From assembly GCA_029298735.1 (NCBI GenBank), contig JANSLP010000008.1:310001-374000 (forward strand): 64,000 nt of DNA, in the 5' to 3' direction. This stretch comes from Ophiostoma sp. CBS 140.51 (lineage: Eukaryota > Ascomycota > Sordariomycetes > Ophiostomatales > Ophiostomataceae). Of this stretch, positions 9,833-21,783 are shown one piece after another. The notes beneath the pieces were generated by a model. It made no database searches. It was given only the letters and a program-made list of their open reading frames with translations, and was not told where the DNA came from. The position numbers were made by a program, and so were the translations under genes. Numbering within the stretch: the first letter of the stretch is position 1; each line of letters opens with the position of its first letter.

Positions 9833-12800
9833 TGTGTCGGTGTAGAGAAGCTCGGTGAGGCTCTGTGGTGGGAACGAGAAAGTAAGGAAGAACAGAAGGA
9901 ACAACGCCCTGGTATTCGCTGGAATGCAAGTGCAGCACCAAAATAATATGAAAAAGGTTATTGGCGAACACCAGGAAAAAGATGCAAAGCAGCGGGAGAA
10001 AGAAAATAAAAAAGAACGAAAAGGACAAAAGAAACAAAAAGGAACCAGGAACAGGCCGACAGCCACCTTCTTTTGGTCCTCGTCTTCCTCCGCAACAATA
10101 GGGTTCCTCTAGCAATATCACCGTGTGCGTGCGGGGGCGCTGTTCAGTTTTGATCCGGCCTTTGCTCTTTTGGTCTAGCTCTTGCCATTTCCCCAGTTCC
10201 TTCTCCCAAACTTCCTGCACAGAGAGGACGGATCGCCTTGGAGTTGCCCCAATCCTCGTTGGTTCTTTTTCTGTTTGTCTTGCTTTGACAACCAGTTGTG
10301 TTACCTTGGCCGCTCCAGCCGTTCCTGAGAACCAGTGTCCCGCATGACCATGCTTCCTGGGGTGGCGGTCTCTAGTTCGGCTACCCGCGGGCGTTGTAAC
10401 AGCGAAACTCCGTCCTAGTGTGGTTGGGGATCTCAAAAGAAAGAGCATTTGTATCTTATCTTGCAGGGCAACTTGCACTCTGCAGCCAATCTTGACAGTC
10501 TCAATCCGACCTATCTTTCTTGCTGGCGTTCCATGTCTGCATGGGAGTCCTTCTGGCGTGGAGCCATGCCTCGGAATAGGCAGGTCTCGTTTGGGCTCGT
10601 TTGGTCGTAGCCTCCTCTTTAGACCTAGTGTCTGCGGTCTTCAGTCTGCGAACGCAACAAAAACAGTGGTGATGGGGCGTTTGAGCGGAGATGGGGCACG
10701 TTGGAGTGCGGGGGAAGAGGCGGAAGGAAGCGCACTTTGCGGAAAAGGTTTGTAGTGATTGACCATACTCCGTGTTAGCTTGAGGTCTTCTTGGCCACTG
10801 TGGACCGGCCGAGGCTCGCCTTTTCGCGTCCGCCAATGCCGGAATTCAGGCACTCATTTTGTCGGAGGTTAGCTTTGGAGAACCGGAAAATGTCCGACAT
10901 AGAAAAAAACGCACAAGACGACTAATGTGGGTGGGAGGTGAAGATCAAGAAACAACAAAACCTGGTGATGGTCGAAAAGATGTTCGCTGGAGGATCCGCT
11001 GTGCCCACGGTTTCTGATGGGCGGCCAACCGTGGCTCGAACATGAACGCCATGGCACAACGCGTCAACAACTTGGTCGATCAGGCAGTGCCGTCGAGGCG
11101 GAACAGTGGAGCATATCGGGTCTTTTGGCTTGGTGGAAATAGTTGGGAGAAACTATTTTTGAGGCTTCTCAAAATCTGGGCAGGATGTTTTGACCATGAT
11201 TTTCGGGGGTGACTCGAAACAGAAGGCGCCACGGACACTTGACCGCGCACGAGGAAACAACGATGGAGGAACAGAAAGAGAAAAGGGCGACTTTGACAAC
11301 GAAGAAAGATCGCGGCAAAGGGTCGCTCTTTCTACTTTTAAAGTGCACAAAAGATCTCTTTTCTATATGGGTAGGAGTAATCTGACAGCCAGAGTCAGAC
11401 CTTAGTGGCAGCGAGTTCTCCAACGGAGCTGGGTCGCGCCTTCTGTCAGTTCTTGGCGCGCTTTCTTGCCCTTCGGGCATCCAAGTGATCGACGATCGTG
11501 ACGACAACAACACAAATTTTACGACGACAGAGGCCTCAAAACTCATAATTACTGCAATTCTCGCCAGCGACGCTATTCCTTTCAGTTCTTTCTTTTTTCT
11601 TTTTCTTCTTCTCGCTCACCTGTTGAAGAGACTCTCCTGTGACATCGCCTGTCGTCGGTGAGGCCTGAAACAGGCTAACAGTCTCCTTCAGCGATCTGAT
11701 AACAACGAACCTATTTTTTCCCATTTTCTCATCTCATCAGTCGCCTTTCGCCATGGGGATTGCATGATGCCCCCATTGCTGTCTTCCACTCGCAATGAGG
11801 CCTCTCAAAATACCCCTTCTTGCAAGCGCCACGACAATGAAGGGGCAGAGCGTCCAGCGTCGTCTGCGCACTTTGCTGTCGAGTGCCCGCTCTGAAAGGA
11901 GACACAAAAGAGGATCTGCGACGTATCTCGAGACGTGCAATCCACCCGCCCCTTACCTCTCTCGCACACCCCCTACCCGCCAGGCTGGGTCTCTGTTCGC
12001 ACAGCCCACACCCGTCTGTCAACCGAACCCTTTCTTTTGTTGTCTCTCTTCAGCATATGCAGAACAAAAAGAATACGACACAATCCACGCATTAACTGAC
12101 GCATTATTGAGAGTTGTTGTGTGCGACGACAAGACGATCACAGAACCCCAGAACCTGGTTGACTGTCAGGGCCGACATCCCGCCACGGAATATCTTTGTC
12201 TCGCCTCCCGTGTCTTCACTTTCACGGTTCTTTCCCTTGTGTTTGGGATCAGCATAACACCCAGACGATCATGGCGCACCATGAAGCATCACCACATATC
12301 TTTTGTCTTTTTTGCGTGCATCATTCTGGGGGAAGAGGGATTGCGCTGCTCGAAAGAAAGCCGGTTGAGCTGGAGATCGTTTGGTTGCTCATTCCACGGC
12401 CCACTCAAGGTAATTTTAAAACAGTTTCTTTTCCCATTGCCGCATCTATTATTATCACGACCGATCCATCCGCAGTGTTGAAGAATGCCCAGTCCACGGC
12501 AAAAATACGAGAAAAACTCCCGAAGAAGAACAAAATCACCGAACCCAGTGGCCTTGACATGCTGCCAGCATGGCGCCAGCACTCGCGAGCACATTCACTA
12601 TGAGACGGCCTGACACAGGGCTGACAGGGAGACGACGCTCGCTACTGGTCTTGGCGGTATGACAGGGTTGCATTGAGACTCACAGGAGCACTCGAGACGC
12701 TATAGGTGCTCAACACATGGGAGAGCATGCTCTCAAGCTCGCAGGCTTCACCAATTTGGACCACGAGGCACGTTGATGAGCCTCTCTACCCCGTGCTCCA

Positions 12801-13035
12801 TTTTGTGCTCCATTCTGTGCTCCATGCCCGATGCTCCATGCTCCTGGCCCCCGTCACGGGTCGAATAAGCTTCATGTTGCAAAAGGCCTCCTTGCACTCC
12901 ATGACTCCATGGTGCCCCTTCGTCTGGTCTTTTCGTTTTACTCTGGCATACGACGTGCCAGGAGCCCATGGCAGGAGGCAACGGCAGACCCTCTCTTCCT
13001 TCTCTGTTCGGGATGCTGTTGTTGAAGAAAGTGCA
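9833..13035. other. Large intergenic spacer, no gene seen
   Basis: Roughly 3.2 kb upstream of both the acyl-CoA ligase (minus) and the secreted protein (plus), so it should hold both promoters and leaders. Many short ORFs exist in all frames, but none has a recognised domain, a consistent codon pattern or a plausible intron structure. A degenerate tandem repeat lies at 12794-12845. Confidence 0.5.
12794..12845. repeat. Degenerate tandem repeat, unit near TGCTCCATTCTG
   Basis: Five TGCTCC(AT) words occur at 11-16 base spacing within 52 bases. The unit diverges after the second copy. It lies about 450 bases upstream of the small secreted protein gene. Confidence 0.7.
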
Positions 13036-13041
13036 TATAAA
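13036..13041 (+). promoter_or_regulatory. TATA box of secreted-protein gene
   Basis: TATAAA 245 bases before the start codon, followed by a strongly CT-rich leader (about 13060-13285). TATA plus a CT-rich leader is the usual layout of strongly expressed genes in filamentous fungi, which supports the start chosen for the next gene. Confidence 0.5.
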
Positions 13042-13285
13042 CGTGGGCGATCGCCCTCTCTCGGCAACTTTATTTCCTTCTTTCTTCTTCATCCGCACTC
13101 TCTTTTCTCTTTTGCCAATTAGTCCCTTCTGTGAAGACGTTCTCTCCCCCTTCTTTCTCTTCTTTACAACAGCTGTGCTGTTCTTACTGTCTTTCTCTTC
13201 AACAACTTTCTTATCCTTCTTTGTCACTTCCATTTTTATCTACCTTTTTTACTTCTTCTCCCCAACCCATTTTTATACCTCGACA

Positions 13286-13877
13286 ATGTACTTCTCCAAG
13301 GCCCTCATTCTTGCCTTTGCCGCTTCGGCTCTGGCCCTGCCTGCCACCAACTCCAAGCCCGTGAAGCGTGCTGGTGTCCTGACGGCCACCACCTACGACA
13401 ACTTCCAGGTTTCGGACGGTGTTGCCGGTAACGCTCTTGACGAGGTCAAGGCCAAGTTCCCGGTATGTCCAGCCTCAGCTTTCTTGAGATATATAATTTG
13501 GTCGTCCACTAACAGATTAGATCGACTTCAACGACCTTGCCAACGTTGACCCTGATGATCTCGCCATCATCCTGGCTGCCCGTGTGACGGCTGAGGATGC
13601 CGAGACCGGCACCGGTGGCTTCAACGACGCCATCGATGCGGCTGGCAGTAGCACTGCCGCCGGCAAGGCCCTGCAGGTTGGCAAGATCAAGAACAAGGTC
13701 CTGAAGCTTGAGCTTGAGGTCCTGGGTCTGCAGATCCAGCAGGCACAGTCCGGCAAGGACAACACCGACAAGATTGCCGCGGAGACGACCAAGCTCAACA
13801 CCAACATTGCGCTCGACCAGAAGGCGGCTGGCCAGACCAGCCAGAGCATCGACTTCTCCGGTGACGATGACGCTTAG
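13286..13877 (+). CDS. Small secreted protein with Kex2-type site
   Basis: Two exons, 13286-13462 and 13521-13877, joined by a 58-bp intron whose CTAAC branch point is only about eight bases from the AG. The 177-residue product has a clear signal peptide (MYFSKALILAFAASALA), then a KR dibasic site near residue 30 that would be a Kex2 maturation point. The mature part has no cysteines; its first half is hydrophilic (TYDNFQVSDGVAGNAL...), and a predicted amphipathic helical or coiled-coil stretch runs from VGKIKNKVLKLELEVLGLQIQQ to the end. It resembles a lineage of uncharacterised small secreted proteins common in Sordariomycetes. No function is known to me; an effector or surface role is only inference. 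Confidence 0.85.
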
Positions 13878-15411
13878 ATGGCTTCGCAGTGATGACGACG
13901 ACGAGCTCAATAGAATCACGGGTATGGTTTTGGGGGGAGCGTTGGAACAAAAACCGATGGACGGATGTGATAGGAAGGAAACTCGTCTGACCGGCGGCCA
14001 TCTTAATTGATTGGCAGTTTGGTTGGTGAGTGAGGAAGTTGGAAGGTGAGGGGGTGGCAGTATTGAGTGTGGAAGTTTTTCTTATTCTCGTATATACCTT
14101 TTTTCACAGGACAAGCAATTTACTTTTTGGCATCTAGACTTCTCTCTCTCTTCTTTTTCTGATCACATGTTCACTTCACTGGTCTTTTGGACCGCATATA
14201 TATTGGCCTTGGTTTTTCGTTATCATTCCCATTTTGCTAACATAAGAAAATAACACCCCGTAGATCGTATGTTCTTTTCGTCTAAATCGCTGTATCTAGA
14301 TGGTTTATATGAATTTCGCTGGACCATGAGCACATACAGGATACACCAAAGTAGAAAAAGAAAACAAAAAAGGAAATAGGGAAAAAAAGAAAAAGAAGTA
14401 AAATGGTTAAAAAAAGGTTGGCTTTCTGAGGAGAGGGACAGTCCACAGGACCGATCGCGACTCGTCTCGAGAAAAAGCCAAAAAGAAGAAGTTGGTATGG
14501 TTTTTTGTTATTTGCCTTTCGCCCCTCCCCCCTTTGCGGTCGACGACGAAAGTACCTCCAACAAACAAGAAGTGAATAATGAAAAATAGCCTTTGTCGCC
14601 GACCACAGGGAGAAAACAGATGGGTGCTGTGCTTGTCGTAAAGAAGAAAAGGGCGAAGATTGGTGAGATAATAAAACACAATCCGCTCAATTAAAGGATT
14701 AAGGAATTAAACACATTAAGTAAGATGATTGCGTAGTTCTCAGTTGAATTTTTCGTCTTCGTTTCTTGTCTGCCTGCCATCCATCGTTTGGGATATCTTG
14801 TCTTCTGGTTCGAGCGAAAAAGGAGGGGAGGGTTTCCGTCAGGCCAATCCAGCAGCCGAGAATGCAAGGAAAGGTGGTTGCAACACGTTGCGTAGAATGG
14901 ACAGAGAAAAACAGTTGTAAAAGGACAAAGGAAAAAAAACACAAGGAAAATGGTGGAAATCAGAAACACAATGTGAGAGAAAGAGTAACGACATAGGAAA
15001 TGCGAAGAGAAATAAAGGGAACATTTCCACAAATTCAAGGGACGAGATCTAGATACTGAGCGTAGGCAGTGCGCGCAATGGATGTTCTCGCATAGCCCAT
15101 ATTCAGCTCCGTCACTTGTCTCCCTTCGTTCCAAGAAACAAAATAGAAGGTGCCTCCAGAACGTGTCGTCCATCCGTCTGTCGTCGTTTAGCATCGAGAT
15201 GTGGTCACGAAGTTAAAACGGGATTGATTCGGCTGAGCGATACAGCTTTATTGGCGGGTAGTAGTTGGTTTTTCGTCGTAGTGTAGAGTTCATCCGCGGC
15301 GTCTTCCCCATGCTGTCGGCGCGTCTTCCATCGTCCCACCGTTTCGCCCTTTTCATCGCCAGTTGTCGTCGTCTCCCAAACACATTCTGCTTCCAGGTCT
15401 CCGGAGAGCGC
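13878..15411. other. Convergent 3' spacer, no gene seen
   Basis: About 1.5 kb between two converging genes. It is rich in T and A runs as expected of 3' untranslated regions. The open frames present lack domains and are mostly low-complexity. Confidence 0.5.
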
Positions 15412-15855
15412 TTATGCCAGGATGGCAATGGCGGCGGCCAGACCGCCAAGCAGCAGGCCGCTCTGGATGAAGAGGCCCTGGGCACCGGAGGTGGTGGCAG
15501 TCGAGGGCGAGCTAGAGGGAGCACCGGCAGGGCTGGAGGACAGGACAACGACGGTGGAGGCGGCACCGCTGCTGCCGCCGGTGGCCGTGGCGTGGTGGGA
15601 GGTGGTCTTGTTGTGGTACGAGGTGGGCCAGGCGACGGTGCTGGTGTTGGAAACGGGCCAGTGGGTAGAGGTCGTCGTGTTGTGGCGGTTGGCTGGGCAG
15701 TTGGTGACGGAGGGGTTGCAGCGGGTGATGGTGATGGTCTGGGTCATCGAGATGGTGGAGGTGGTGGTGCCAGTGGCGGCAGTTGTGACAGCGTTGCCGG
15801 CGGCGACGAGCGAGACCACAAAGGCCAGGAAGGTCAGGTAGAAAGAGGCGAACAT
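15412..15855 (-). CDS. Ser/Thr-rich GPI-anchored cell-wall-type protein
   Basis: Single-exon gene for a 147-residue protein. It starts with a signal peptide (MFASFYLTFLAFVVSLVAAG), continues as a Thr/Ser/Asn-rich stretch with several N-glycosylation sequons (NTT, NTS, NKT) and two cysteines in TRCNPSVTNC, and ends with a hydrophobic tail (LLLGGLAAAIAILA) preceded by small residues. This is the layout of a GPI-anchored, heavily O-glycosylated wall or membrane protein. The middle motif TITITRCNPSVTNCPA recurs in fungal GPI proteins of unknown function. The open antisense frame over the same region is a shadow, since its product is Gly/Arg low-complexity. Confidence 0.8.
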   Translation of the reverse strand: MFASFYLTFLAFVVSLVAAGNAVTTAATGTTTSTISMTQTITITRCNPSVTNCPANRHNTTTSTHWPVSNTSTVAWPTSYHNKTTSHHATATGGSSGAASTVVVLSSSPAGAPSSSPSTATTSGAQGLFIQSGLLLGGLAAAIAILA

Positions 15856-18800
15856 TGTTGCGGTAGATATGGTGAGAGGTGGGTATTTGGTTGGCTATTG
15901 AAATTGGTGAGATGGTAAGATATACGATTCTGAAAATGGTCAGTCGCGATACATGGTTTTGGTGATGCGGTTTGTGTATATGGTTGCTTGGCGATGCGAT
16001 GAAAAGAAACGAAAAAAAGAAAAGAAAAAGAACAGAAAAGAAGGAGAAAAGTCGACAACAAAAAGGACAACGTCGTCTGGCTGTCCGACACGTCTTTCGC
16101 TTCGTTTTCTGTCGAAAGGGCGTTTTCCCCAGGAAAAAGCGACGCGTCTGGATCTGGAATGCGCCTTTAGCGGTTTCGTGACGCCAGGGAGCTCTTTTTG
16201 AGTTTGTCGGCGAAGGGGAAAACGGTTCGGTGATAATAGGCGGCGCGAGGGAGACAATTTCGGCAGGCGGCGATTCTTGACAGGCGTTGTTTCTCTTTTT
16301 TGTCCCTTTCCCTGACTTTTCGATTCTGTTTCTCTTTTCGTTTTCCTGTTCTCTCTGCTGCTCGTCTCGTATCGGATGATGGAAGCGCGACGTAGCAAAA
16401 AGCCACAACAAACTTACCGATTGAAGTCGTGATGTTTTGTTTATGTGCTTCGATATAAGGCGATTGCGCGAATATACGAGTTGTGAATTGGTTTGTCCGA
16501 AGGAGTGCTTTGTTTGAAAAAGAAAGTGGTTGATATGAAATCAAAATAAAGGAATGACAGTCGAAGAATCGAGAGAGACTTGACGAAAGATAATGACAGC
16601 GACGGATGTCGAAGAAACGAATGTGTATCGGACGGTGATGGTGAGGAAAGAAAGGAAGAGAGAAAGGAAGGGAAAGAAGAGAGGGAACAGGAAGGGGAAA
16701 AGGGAGGAAAGTGCAAAGGGGAGATGATTTTCTCCTTTTCTAGATTGGGGAGCACAGATTGGGACAGATTAGGGGCAGATTAGGAGGCAGAGGCCTGCCC
16801 ACCCCCCCTGGAGCACAGATTATGGGAGCGAATTAGGGGACTATTGTGGGACTACACGCCTGGGACACGACATTGGCAAGAACAAGGAAGGTGCCAGGAA
16901 AGGCCAGAAAGCGACAGGGAAAGAGCCACGACAGCGCGGCCAACACAGGGAAAGAGCAAGGCACAGGCAGAAAAGTCAGATATGGTCCGCCCAGAACCTT
17001 GGCTGGACTGGCATGACCACCATCTACGCCCCCATGCCAGCCGTTTACACAACATGGACCCGTGCCGGCAATATCTCCGTTGTAAGAGATGCGTCCTACA
17101 GAGTACAGAGTATTTCGTACGGGCGGATGCACGATGTAGGCAGGTGGCCGTGAGGCACAGCCATTAAAAATTTTCATCGTTTATCGCCGCTCTTGCTTTT
17201 CATGGTGTTCGTGATGGTTGGTTCTCACAGCGGGTGGATGGTGCAGTGTGGGTCGAAATGGCGACAGGCAAGAGCGATGAGAGGGAAAAAGGAAAGAGCG
17301 CAGGACAAGGGTTTGCACCGAGATCCCAGATGGAAAGAGCGAAAAATGGGAAAGAGCATCCCCATCCCCTGTCGCCCAAGGGGAGCGCCACGACGGCGCC
17401 ACGACAGCAAGGGCCACCTGGGCCCAGTGCAAGGGTCAGCAAGTGCAAAGAGGAAAAGCCTGCAAGATGGTGAGGATGCAAACAAAGAAAGAGGATGAGT
17501 TTTCGAAGAGCGCAGACAGAGTGAGCCAGAGAGCCAAGTGAGCTTTCCAAATCGATGCTGGCGCGCCACGCAGGTCCGCCAGGAGAGACCCGCCCAATTG
17601 CCAGGGGCAGGCCAATCATATTACAGTATCTGTCGATGGGTGTGCAAGGGTGTTGTGGCAATTCCAGAGGTACCCGCCTTGTTTGGGGATGTGATTGGTT
17701 GGATGTGTTGAAAGTACACTGTTCCTGCAGAAAAGGGGATCAAAAAGAGAAGAGAGGGAAAGAGCGAGCAGCAAGGAAAAAGAGTAAAAATTGGGAAGGA
17801 GGGACAGCAGGTGGGAATCGTGTGCCAAGAAAAACAGGTTCGGGAGGTCGATCATTGGCCGCAATCCAGGGAGCACACCAGCACATCACAAAGTGGCTCA
17901 AGTGGACTGGACAAGGGCCTGGCCGGCAGGGAACGGGGGTCTGCGATCGTGACGAGGCTGGCCGTTTCACTGCGTTGCAGTCGTTTGCTGGTGAGGGACG
18001 GGAAGAGAAGAAATGGCTGAGGGGATTGCGGTTGGCGGTCTGGGTTTCCGTTTGGTTGGAACGATGGTTGTTCTGTTTGTGTAGGTGCATGTCGTTTGTG
18101 CTTGTTTGTGTTCGTCTCTTCTTTTGATTGTTTGGTGTTTCGCCGTTTCCTTTGCGGCCCTTGGGCAATCTCCCTCCCTGGAGAAAAGGGCAGAAAAGAC
18201 AGAAAGGGAAAGTGAACAACCCTCGCGATCATCAACGGTTTGCAATTTCGATACTTTTGTTCGTCTTCCATCTTTATTATTCTTGATTCGTACACCTGTA
18301 GGTCGCAATTTTCTTTCGTCTGGTCTTGTCACAGCATTCATCCGTTCTTTTTTTTCTATTCCCCTGTTAGCACCCGACCTTTTGTCTCTTTGTCCCCTCT
18401 TGGCCCCAGATAGTCAGGCACAAGTCAAATAAGGGCCACGTCAGGGCGGCCCTAGTACGTCCTCCCAATGAAAGATGAGTCTCAAGATGGAGGGGGAGTC
18501 AACTAGCGAAGGCGAAGAGCGGGAGGAAAGAAGGCGAACGAACGGGCACTCGGTCTGGCCCAGATAACATTTTCAGGTAGAGCTACCTATATGCGTTGTG
18601 TATTAGTGTGTATCTAGAAGTACACGTACCTTCCTCTGTTGGCTCCCGCAGGTCCACTTGGACATCTCATCTCGGCGGGTGGCGTGGACTCTGGCATCCA
18701 CCGCTGGTTCACTGGTGTCCACTGGCGGCCATTGGCATCCTCAGAGGGGCTTTTGTTTTGTGATTCTCGTCCTCTTTCTTTGTCTGTGCTAGGGCCTGGG

Positions 18801-20658
18801 CTGTTCTGTCGGAGGGTAATGAAGGAACGGTGGGTTGCGTCAGCTTTTGTCTGCCGGGATGCCAAGAGATCGAGAAGGGAGAGATTGAAGGAAGGAGGGT
18901 TCAAAGAGTGCAAAGAAGAAAAAGAAAGGTTTGTGAGGAAAGACAAAGTCTCAGAGACACAACAGAGACAACGAAATGGAAGAAAAACACCACGGCAGGG
19001 CGTTGCATCGGGATCGTCAGGATCACCGGGGCCCGAGGGGCCGAGGGATATCTATCATATGCAGGAACAGAACGGCAGTGGCTTCTGGTGAACAACGAAC
19101 ACGAACAACGAACAGAGAAAACAAATGCGACAGCGACGGGAGGCTGCATGGAAGCTGAGGCGTGGCGTTCGTGTCGTGTCGTGATCGGGATCGCAATGCT
19201 TGTCGAAATGTTGTACAGATTTATTGGGAAAGGGGAACCTAATATCAGGGCGCAAAAGGGCTGTCAACGGCGTGTCTCGCCCTGGAAAGTGTCTCACAAA
19301 GAGGGCCGACGGTGGACGTCGGCCTGTGGATAGCGGTGCACGATGTACGGAATACACGTATTGGAAGCTGTGGCTGCTTGAAAACTCTGAATGTTCTGTT
19401 TCTTTGTTTCTTTCTTTTTGTCGGGATTTATTTTTGCTCGGCACTTGCACTTTCCTCTTACGAAGTATGTCTCTGTTGTCACGATCGCACTTGCCGCACG
19501 TGGAAACCACTTCCAGCGACGAATGGCCCACAAATGCCAAGGCCCAAGACATTGACGATGGGACTGACCGAAAACTGCAAGAGCTCCTCCAATACTCCAA
19601 ACATTCAGACCTTTTTGAATTCCAACAGTGAAGAAAACGCAATGGAATTCTCCAAGACTTTTAAGAGTGCGAGAATGCTTTCCTTGTCAGCTGTCCTTCT
19701 CAGCCGAGCTGAGGTTTTGTCGCGTGTTTGCCTGTGCGCTTTTTCTGACGATGTTTTGTGAAACGCTTGTCGATAAGAGTCGTCTGTGTCCATTTCTCTA
19801 GCTCGAATCCCGCCTCTGCAGTTTCTTTTCTTTTTCTTTTTCTTCTGCTTTTCAGTCCTCGTCGACATCGCTCGATGGTGGTCAAAGCAGAACATGGCTG
19901 GGCCTGGCCACACGACAACAGGACATGGGGCCCTGTCCGGTGGCCGGAAGCAGAGTCTTTATGAACCTGGACAGGCCGGGGAACAGGATACGTGACACTG
20001 AGGTCCACGGCGAAAAAGGGAAACTGACCGTTGCACGACTTTACAGTTTACGAACAAGGCACGAAGCCACGGAAATTTGGGCATGCAGCCATCCTTGCCG
20101 GGGAAGGGCTTCCTTGTGTATTGCGACGTCTCTTGTAATACAGAGCTACAAGGACACCAGAGGAAGCCTGGTCCTTTCCCGTTTGATGTTTGATGTTTGA
20201 TGCTAGGCGTGCGGCTCTTTTGTTTCTCCTTTTTTTCTGCCGGAAATTGGAGGACAAAGTACGACGTATATTGCAGTGGTAAAACGAGGCTGCACGACAA
20301 AAGTACTGCGGTATTACCCGTTATGATAAGACGATGGTATTGAAATGGAAATGACGAGAACAGCCTTCCTTGCTGTTGGGAACACAACCTCAGGGGAATG
20401 CGTCAAAAAAGACACTGACAAGGACGGTGAAAATTATGTGCCCCTGGACACTTCGTCCCCAGCCTTTCCTTCTCTTTCCTTCCATCGTTTCCACCTCTTC
20501 CGTCTCGGGCCCCCTGCCTTCTGTCGACTCGCTTGGGATGCACGCCCGGTTCTTCCGCCAGGATCGCCTGCATCAACCGGTGTTTTCAACCCTGGTGATA
20601 TATGTAGACTGGTTGGGAGGAAGACAGAAAATATACCCCACAACAACCATAACTCGCC
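15856..20658. other. 4.8-kb gene-poor spacer with purine-rich blocks
   Basis: Separates the promoter side of the GPI-protein gene from the 3' end of the decarboxylase. The sequence alternates between long purine-rich (GGAAAGAG-type) and pyrimidine-rich tracts. No frame shows a domain or convincing exon-intron pattern; the longest open frames (up to about 195 codons) encode Arg/Lys/Ser-rich low-complexity sequence. Six exact copies of GGAAAGAGC lie between 16918 and 17765. Confidence 0.5.
16918..17765 (+). repeat. Six dispersed copies of GGAAAGAGC
   Basis: Exact copies at 16918-16926, 16949-16957, 17291-17299, 17332-17340, 17349-17357 and 17757-17765, all on the plus strand. Flanking bases differ, so this is a recurring word and not a simple tandem repeat. 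The purine-rich background raises the chance expectation. Confidence 0.7.
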
Positions 20659-21783
20659 CTACTTTGTCGCCGTCCGCTTGTTGAAGCTTGCATTGTACAG
20701 GCCGTACGTCGCCGAGCCGTCGCGCAACCCGCCCACTTTGCACTTCCACGCGCTCTTGGGCTGCAGGTTGTGCGGTGCCTGCGTCAGCCGCGGGAAGAGG
20801 GAGAGCGCATTGTTGCGGCCTATGGCCACCACATCGTGCTGGTTCATCTGCAGCGAGTCGAACCATACACACGCGTTGGGGATGCTCTCAAAAGGGTAGT
20901 CCATGCTGAACAACACGCTCTGCGCGCCCACCTCGGCAATGGAGCAGTGCAGCGCCGGTGTGCTAAAATGTCCGCTCGTCGTCAGAAAGACCTGGTCACC
21001 AAAGTAGTCGCGCACCAGCTTGTCGCGCCGCATGCGCATCGTCGGAAACCGGTCGCGGTCCAGCTTGTGGTCGATGCGGTACATTTCAAACGGGATATGC
21101 TCGCCCATGTGGCCCACGACCAGCTTGAGCTTCGGGAACCGGTCCAGCACGCCGGCCGTGATGATGGCAAGCAAATGCATGCTAACGCGGCTCGCGAAGC
21201 CCAGCACGCTGAGGTTGAGCCACGGCCGCGCCTTCCACATCTCCGTGTCTATCAGCGCCGTCGGCGTGCGCGGGTGGATGTACACTGGCGCCTGCAGCCG
21301 CTCGGCCGTGGCCCAGAACATGTCGCAGCGTTCGTCGTCGTAAAACAGCATCGTGTTGCCGTCTGTCCCGCTGCTCTGGAAATCATTTAGCAGCACGCCC
21401 ACGAATCCGCTCTTTTGTGTCATGCAACGCTCCAGCTCGGCTGCTGCCTGTGCCGGATCGTGCATGCTCAGAGCCGCGAATGCTGCGAACCGTGTCGGGT
21501 TCTTGGCCACTTGTCCCTCGAGGTAGTCGTTGGCCGCCGTCGACAACGCCTCGGCCTTGGCCGGGTCCGCGATTCCCTGGCACCCAGCTGCGTTGAGTGA
21601 CAAGATCATCAACTCGACACCATTCTCGTCCATTTGCCGGAGCCGGTGCCCGTGAATATCGAGGAGGTTGGTGTTCAGATCCTCTTCCGGCGACGCATCG
21701 GCGCGTGTGAACCCGATCGGAGTGTTCTCCGCGAGCGACGTCGGTAGCGCAAACGCCTCTTCGAATGCAATCTTGTAAAGCAT
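20659..21783 (-). CDS. Amidohydrolase-family 2,3-dihydroxybenzoate-type decarboxylase
   Basis: Non-oxidative decarboxylase of the ACMSD/amidohydrolase-2 family, which removes CO2 from ortho-hydroxybenzoates such as 2,3-dihydroxybenzoate or salicylate, reversibly. The single-exon, 374-residue protein shows the expected metal and substrate residues: E8 and A10 in FEEAF, H170 in YIHPR, H225 in GHMGEH and D295 in SMDYPFE. Ala at position 10, instead of His, is the pattern known from Aspergillus 2,3-dihydroxybenzoate decarboxylases and differs from gamma-resorcylate decarboxylase. The C-terminus runs about 30 residues longer than usual, with a Lys/Arg-rich end. It is transcribed away from a Zn2Cys6 regulator, which may control it. 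Family is firm; the substrate is inferred. Confidence 0.88.
   Translation of the reverse strand: MLYKIAFEEAFALPTSLAENTPIGFTRADASPEEDLNTNLLDIHGHRLRQMDENGVELMILSLNAAGCQGIADPAKAEALSTAANDYLEGQVAKNPTRFAAFAALSMHDPAQAAAELERCMTQKSGFVGVLLNDFQSSGTDGNTMLFYDDERCDMFWATAERLQAPVYIHPRTPTALIDTEMWKARPWLNLSVLGFASRVSMHLLAIITAGVLDRFPKLKLVVGHMGEHIPFEMYRIDHKLDRDRFPTMRMRRDKLVRDYFGDQVFLTTSGHFSTPALHCSIAEVGAQSVLFSMDYPFESIPNACVWFDSLQMNQHDVVAIGRNNALSLFPRLTQAPHNLQPKSAWKCKVGGLRDGSATYGLYNASFNKRTATK

Noticed and set aside
11795..12481. 228-codon plus-strand frame
   Set aside because: No domain, irregular composition, no splice pattern; likely chance in a long spacer.
15265..15918. 217-codon Gly/Arg-rich open frame
   Set aside because: Antisense to the GPI-type protein, which has a signal peptide and a hydrophobic tail.
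19803..19816. B-box-like GCTCGAATCCC
   Set aside because: No A box or acceptor stem at the right distance, so not a tRNA gene.
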